Assembly: GCA_020284085.1 (NCBI GenBank)
Contig: JACEVL010000018.1
Span: 2,656,001 to 2,720,000, forward strand
Origin: Aporrectodea caliginosa
Taxonomy: Eukaryota > Annelida > Clitellata > Crassiclitellata > Lumbricidae
Length of the DNA stretch: 64,000 nucleotides
Reading direction: 5' to 3'
The notes beneath the pieces were generated by a model. The model had not been told where the DNA came from, ran no database searches, and saw nothing but the letters and a program-made list of their open reading frames with translations. This document shows positions 59,055-64,000 of the stretch, in pieces. Each line of letters begins with the position of its first letter. The stretch's first letter is position 1. The translations under genes and the position numbers were made by a program.

Positions 59055-59420
59055 ACTGTCTGTCTGTCTGTTTGTGTCTGTCTGTCTGTTTCTGTCTGTC
59101 TGTTTCTGTCTGTCTGTGTCTGTCTGTCTGTCTGTCTCTGCATGTCCGTCTATTTCTGTCTATTTGTTTCTGTCTGTCTCTTTGTGGCTGTCTGTGTGTC
59201 TGTTTCTGTCTGTCTGTCTGTGTCTGTCTGTCTGTCTGTCTGTCTGTTTCTGCATGTCCGTCTATTTCTGTCTGTCTGTCTGTTTCTGTCTGTCTGTCTG
59301 TTTCTGTCTATTTGTTTCTGTCTGTCTCTTTGTGGCTGTCTGTGTGTCTGTTTCTGTCTGTCTGTTTACCTATCGATCCATCCATCTCTTTGTATGTATT
59401 TCTGTTTGTTTGTCTATTTC
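59055..59420. repeat. (TCTG)n repeat with a ~130-bp duplication
   Basis: CTGCATGTCCGTCTATTTCT occurs at 59138 and 59251 and TGTGGCTGTCTGTGTGTCTG at 59183 and 59331, so a block of TCTG repeats was duplicated. Confidence 0.92.
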
Positions 59421-59459
59421 TCTAGTCTCTATCTAGCTATGCTTCCATCCTTCTACAAA

Positions 59460-60062
59460 ATCCATCCATGCATCATCCATGCCACCAAAGGCCGACCGAC
59501 CAATCCACCCATCCATCGACACACCTATCCCTACACCCACCCACCACCCATCCATCAACCCATCCCTCCACCCTTGCATCCATCCATGCATTCATCCATG
59601 TACCCACCTATCTATGCACCCACCCACCTATCCATCATCTATCCGTCTGTCAAGTCCGTCTGTCCGTCTGTCCGTTCGTCCGTCCGTCCGTCCGTCCGTC
59701 CGTCTGTTCGTCTGTCTGTCTGTTCGTCTGTCAGATCCGTCCGTCCGTCTATCCATGTTTCATCCATCCATTGATCCATCCATTGATCCATCCATCCGTC
59801 CGTCATCATCCATCTATCCATCCATCCATCCATCTATCTATCCATCTATCTATCATCCATCCATCCATCCATCCATCCATCCATCCATCCATCCATCCAT
59901 CCATCCATCCATCCATCCATCCATCCATCCATCCATCCATCCATCCATCCATCCATCCATCCATCCATCCATCCATCCATCCATCCATCCATCCAACCAA
60001 CCACCCAACCACCCACCCACCCATCCATCCATCAGTCCATCCATCCATCCATCCATCCATAT
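59460..60062. repeat. (ATCC)n / (GTCC)n repeats
   Basis: Mixed blocks, with a pure CATC run at 59855-59996. Confidence 0.96.
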
Positions 60063-60271
60063 CGAAAGGTTGAGCACTATTTACACTGTTAGAACAAGCG
60101 ACATCACGCCAGTGCCTCTGCCCGCGAATAATATCAACGACAGGGTTGAGGTAACACATGCTTATCTCAACAGGGACATCTTGCCGAACCAGCGCTAAAA
60201 ATGCTTTAATATGCAGGGTAGACAAGCAAACATATGAATACACAGAAGTGTCATGTGTAATATGTAGACAT

Positions 60272-60757
60272 TAGGGATGGGCCGATTATCCGTTCGGTAT
60301 TCGGTTCGCGCCGGATTTTGCACTAATCGGTATTATTCGGAATCGGTGATTCGACTTGGAATATCCGAATAACAAAACAAGTAATATTTTTGACCAAAAA
60401 CAATTTGTTTTTTTTCATTAATAAATTAATAGTAACCTGTTTTGGCGACATCCTGTGGTAATCTTTAATTAATTGAAAGTCCGCGTAAATAATAAAATTG
60501 TTACTCGACGTGTCAACAAAACGGCGGACAGTCAGGCTTTTTTCTTATGCTATGCGGTTTCAAGCTTTCAAATGTTAATTTCGTTTAAATAGTTCAGTGC
60601 ATAAATTCTCGGTGGAATTACATCTCGCGAGAATAAACAAGATTTTATTTTCATTTCTGTTTTATTAACTATTCCGATCGGAATCGGAATCGGCGAAAAT
60701 AGCAGGCCAACTATCCGGAATCGGAAATCGGTAAAAATGCCAATCGGCTCATCCCTA
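60272..60757. mobile_element. 486-bp MITE, hAT-like, perfect 8-bp target duplication
   Basis: Ends TAGGGATGGGCCGATTATCC and, inverted, TAGGGATGAGCCGATTG. GTAGACAT lies on both sides (60264-60271 and 60758-60765). The interior has CGGAATCGGTGATTCGAC and inverted GATTCCGATTCCGATCGG-type text. No coding sequence seen. Confidence 0.88.
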
Positions 60758-61039
60758 GTAGACATACTATAGTTCTCCGCCGAGGCACCACGCCACCTAC
60801 CCATCCTGACCCCCTCTCGGATTCTAATCTCGCACCGTAATTGGCTGATGCGGACTTGATGCTGTGTGGAATCGGATGAATAAACTGTATGCACTTATGT
60901 ATTCACGCATAAATTGCGGCATAATCCATGTACATGTAAGCACGCTATATTTGTATTATTTGCGTATATCATCGTCAGATTTCCAGGCCTTGAGCGACTA
61001 ACAAGTGCTTTAAAATCAAATAGGGCCTACATAAAAATT

Positions 61040-61465
61040 AAATTTATGTATGTTTGCGTGTATGTCTGCAAGCATGTGTATGTATGTATGTATGTGTGTA
61101 TATGTGTATCTATGTACATGTATGTATATATGAATGTACGTATGTATGTGTGTATGTATGTATGTACGTGTATCTATGGACTTGTATGTATATATGCCTA
61201 TATGAATGTATGTATGTGTGTATGTATGTGTGCATGTATGTATGTATGTATGCATGCATGTATGTATGTGTATCTATGTACATGTATGTATATATGCATA
61301 TATGAATGTATGTATGTGTGTATGTATGTACATGTATGTATGTATGTATGCATTTGTATCTATGTACATGTATGTATATAAACATAAATGAATGTATGTA
61401 CGTGTGTATGTATGAATCTATGTATGTGTGTATGTATGAGTGTATGTATGTATGCATGGATAAGT
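61040..61465. repeat. (TATG)n repeat with a ~110-bp higher-order unit
   Basis: CTATGTACATGTATGTATAT with ATGAATGTATGTATGTGTGT recurs at about 61110, 61273 and 61359. Confidence 0.93.
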
Positions 61466-61644
61466 GCATAGACGATCTACTTAATACAGGATGGAAAGAA
61501 AGCCTTTGAAATGTTTTCCCCTCGGGTGGCATATAGACGGAGGCAGCAAAAAGGCATTTCGAAGATAAATGCCTTACTGCAAGTTATAAAACGACAGTCG
61601 GAAAGGTCAGGGTTCGAAGCCAGAGGGAAGCACAGGAAGCAGCT

Positions 61645-62015
61645 TCCGTTGGAGGAAGAGGAAGACGAAGAGGAGGAGAAAGAGGAAGAAGAAAACTATG
61701 AGGAAGAGGAGGAGGAAGAGGAAAATGAGAAGGAAGAGGAGAAAGAGGAGGAGGAAGAAGAAAACTATGAGGAAGAGGAGGAGGAAAATGAGAAGGAAGA
61801 GGAGGAGGAAGAGGAAAATGAGAAGGAAGAGGAGAAAGAGGAAGAGGAAAACTATGAGGAAGAGGAGGAGGAAAATGAGAAGAGGAGGAGGAGGAGGATT
61901 ACGAAAGAGGATGAGGACGAAGTGGCAGGCAAGAATAGCAAGTGGAAGAAAAGGAAGAAAACTAAGAGGACGAAAATGTGGACGATGAAGTGGAGGACGG
62001 AGGAAGAAGAAGATG
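61645..62015. repeat. (GAG/GAA)n polypurine repeat
   Basis: A repeated GAAAATGAGAAGGAAGAGGA phrase. A 171-codon Glu-rich frame (61511-62026, plus) spans it. Its first 40 codons are not low-complexity, but I see no splice or homology support, so it is left as a repeat. Confidence 0.8.
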
Positions 62016-62533
62016 AAGACTATTAGTAGTGTCAGCAAGACAGACGGTGCCAAGTAAAGCTAACTGACATTGGCGTTCGCAGGGAGCCGGAACAACCCAG
62101 TGGCGAATTTAGATCTACTATTAGAATAACAGAGGCTCTGGCCTGTAGGGCCTGTGTGCGGCACAACTTAAAGTTTAATTACGAAATAATGATACTATAG
62201 TCAAATTTTAAACGTTAGAACATAAAGATTACGGGGTGGAGGATAAATAAAAACTTGGCCTAGTGGTTGCAGATTGTTAAATCCGCGCATGCCTCTACAA
62301 AAACATAGTCTTCTTGTGGGTACGTTTAATTAGAGGGCGTTACAATTAGGCCCCTATCAATCCTTTGAGTTAAACCGCCAGGGAGGTGATTCTGGTTTAT
62401 TGACGTCTAAGCAGTATTAGAATTGTAAAAAAAACAGGGGGGGGGCTAGACGTTGATTTATGTGCAATTTGGGTGTGAAATGTAGATTTTACTGTGGTAT
62501 CCTAAGAAAGATTAGGGGGTTGAACACCCAACC

Positions 62534-62694
62534 CATAGGCGTAGCTACTTGGAGGCACGAGGAGGCAGTTGCCTGACTTGCCTCCTCTTGCTTTTATTAT
62601 ATACTGGAACTCTTATTGACCAATGACCCCAATAACCAGGATTTTATTTCTGTGAAGTTGCCTCCTCTTGAATTTGAGTCTGGCTACGCTCCTG
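62534..62694. mobile_element. hAT-type MITE, 161 bp
   Basis: Starts CATAGGCGTAGCTACTTGGA and ends GTCTGGCTACGCTCCTG. Flanks ACCCAACC/CCCCAACC match at 7 of 8 bases. The interior has GTTGCCTCCTCTTG twice. Confidence 0.8.
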
Positions 62695-63268
62695 CCCCAA
62701 CCCCCCGGCAATTCTCACCCTGCGTCTAGGGAGCTGGCGTGTCGCTGTATATTTGGTTTTACCCTTCTATAGATAATTTCGTATAAAAATACAGTTAGTG
62801 GCCTGAACAAAGACGAAGGAGAAGGTGGTGGTGGTGTAGTTGGAGGACACGCAAAGGGAGGGCAAGGACAAGGAAGAGGATGAAAGAGAAGGAAGAGATT
62901 TGTTGAATTCATGTTCCTTCGTTGATTTTTTAAGTAAATTACTTCGACGATAGCTTGTATTCCGTCGAGTAGCCGTAGGGTTGCCGTCAAGGCGTCAACG
63001 CCCCTGGCAGTCAAAGATGTCGTTACAATGGACAATAATACACGAAATCCATTGCTTCAGTTAGATGCCTTTAAAAGGCTTCATTCCAAGCATGGTGCAA
63101 GAGTATCTTACACCATGATTCCAAGCTATATAGCAGCTCGCCAATCGCGTTTAATCGACTAACCGTTCGCATTTACCCAAATCCCAACCCGTAGTAGGCC
63201 CTAAGCAGTTCATAAATATTTAAAACATATTTTACGCATGTTTTCATCGCTCATCCAACTTCTACTTC

Positions 63269-63355
63269 CAGTGGCGGCGCCAGGGGGGGCTAGGGGCGGC
63301 TTAGCCCCCCTAACTGCGGCTCAGCCCCCCCAAACAAAAAGTGGGAAATCTCTGC
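63269..63355. mobile_element. Truncated hAT-type MITE, same family as 40781
   Basis: CAGTGGCGGCGCCAGGGGGG and CTTAGCCCCCCTAACTGCGG match 40781-40941. The right end is missing. Confidence 0.75.
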
Positions 63356-63359
63356 CAAT

Positions 63360-64000
63360 GCTTACTTCATAATAAGCCAACTGAACAGTGACCAACGGCA
63401 ACGAAATCATCAACTATCTCAGGCAGTGAGGCAATTATATTACTTGATTATGATGGACAGGGTCACAGACTCACAGGGCCTATTTTAATCTTTATCTTTT
63501 TGTTATATTTTTATTTTTCTAGAATTTCCAAGTGTTGCCATGGATAATAATTCTTAAGTAAAGTGTTTTCAACTTCATGATGTTGATGTTTTAATGGGTT
63601 TGGTGTAGTATTGCATGATGGCTTTATTCCAACATGAAGTATTTCAGACACAAAAGTGTGATTGGGAATGTAAGTTTGTCATCATGTTGTTTGTACAGGA
63701 GGCATAGTTGCAGTTCAAATAAATTCATGTTTGAAAGTTTTCCTGTAGCAAAATCAGGGGTTAAAGTGGGTGGGAACGCGTGGGAACGCCGTTCCCACTG
63801 CTCTCGAAATTCTTTGCTTGCGTTCCCACTGCTCACAATGCAATGGAACCCTGGGAACGCATGCGTTCCAGTAAAATTCTTCTTCGGAACGTCCGCTCGC
63901 GGCGCTCGGTCGACGACACCAGGTCTGAGTCAGAGTTCTCATTGCTTCTATAAATAACTATTCCAGCGTAGTGTGTCCACAGTCCGCTTGTTTAGGCCCC
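63360..64000. other. No gene recognised; GGGAACGC motifs
   Basis: GTGGGAACGC and its inverse GCGTTCCCAC recur at 63767-63880 in both orientations, possibly the edge of an element that continues past the window. Nothing else seen. Confidence 0.4.

Noticed and set aside
59468..60198. Pro-Ser-Ile-His repeat frames over 200 codons
   Set aside because: Translation of (ATCC)n. The same applies at 32664-33399 and 51177-51615.
61511..62026. 171-codon Glu-rich frame
   Set aside because: Mostly GAG/GAA repeat. The non-repetitive first 40 codons show no recognisable domain.

Overview
The window is animal genomic DNA, not bacterial. The evidence is one gene split into at least eight GT-AG exons over more than 33 kb, many degraded non-LTR retrotransposon ends, hAT-, mariner- and other MITE-type DNA transposons, tRNA-derived SINE fragments and a very high load of micro- and minisatellites. 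Retroelement 3' ends of the form GCGCTATATAAAT, frequent TAGGCCTA and long repeat-filled introns suggest a marine invertebrate. I cannot fix the phylum from the sequence.

The only host gene I can support is a stomatin/MEC-2-type (PHB/Band 7) membrane protein on the minus strand. Its eight exons lie at 39832-39716, 28876-28770, 26953-26881, 16543-16461, 15754-15551, 8498-8443, 7770-7692 and 6519-6334. They join in frame into 300 residues plus a stop. The extreme N-terminus and the promoter were not found; they may lie in 39833-64000 or beyond.

Layout: 1-6333 is the 3' flank, with CA, GA and CAT microsatellites and a 24-bp repeat that grades into a 20-bp repeat beside the stop codon. 6334-39832 is the gene. 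Its introns hold a 1.8-kb, 20-bp minisatellite (12401-14207), 68-bp and 24-bp arrays, two perfect large palindromes (9012-9147 and 11286-11384), a hAT transposase relic, MITEs with intact target duplications, a 3.8-kb long-TIR element carrying a degraded gene of a multicopy uncharacterised family (21922-25679), several LINE 3' ends, and a 1.9-kb satellite (36181-38075). 39833-64000 has no gene I can support. It contains a 2.3-kb polypyrimidine block, a degenerate mariner (45258-46759), further LINE 3' ends, MITEs and long tetranucleotide repeats.

Most long open frames here are microsatellite translations (poly Ser-Leu, Thr-His, Cys-Val, Glu, Pro-Ser-Ile-His) and are not called as genes. The most interesting signals are structural: a tandem array made from the gene's own 5' splice site, a 90-copy minisatellite with no length slippage whose variable base sits at the centre of a palindrome, and the long-TIR element carrying a cellular-looking gene. 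I see no operon-like or defence-type system.
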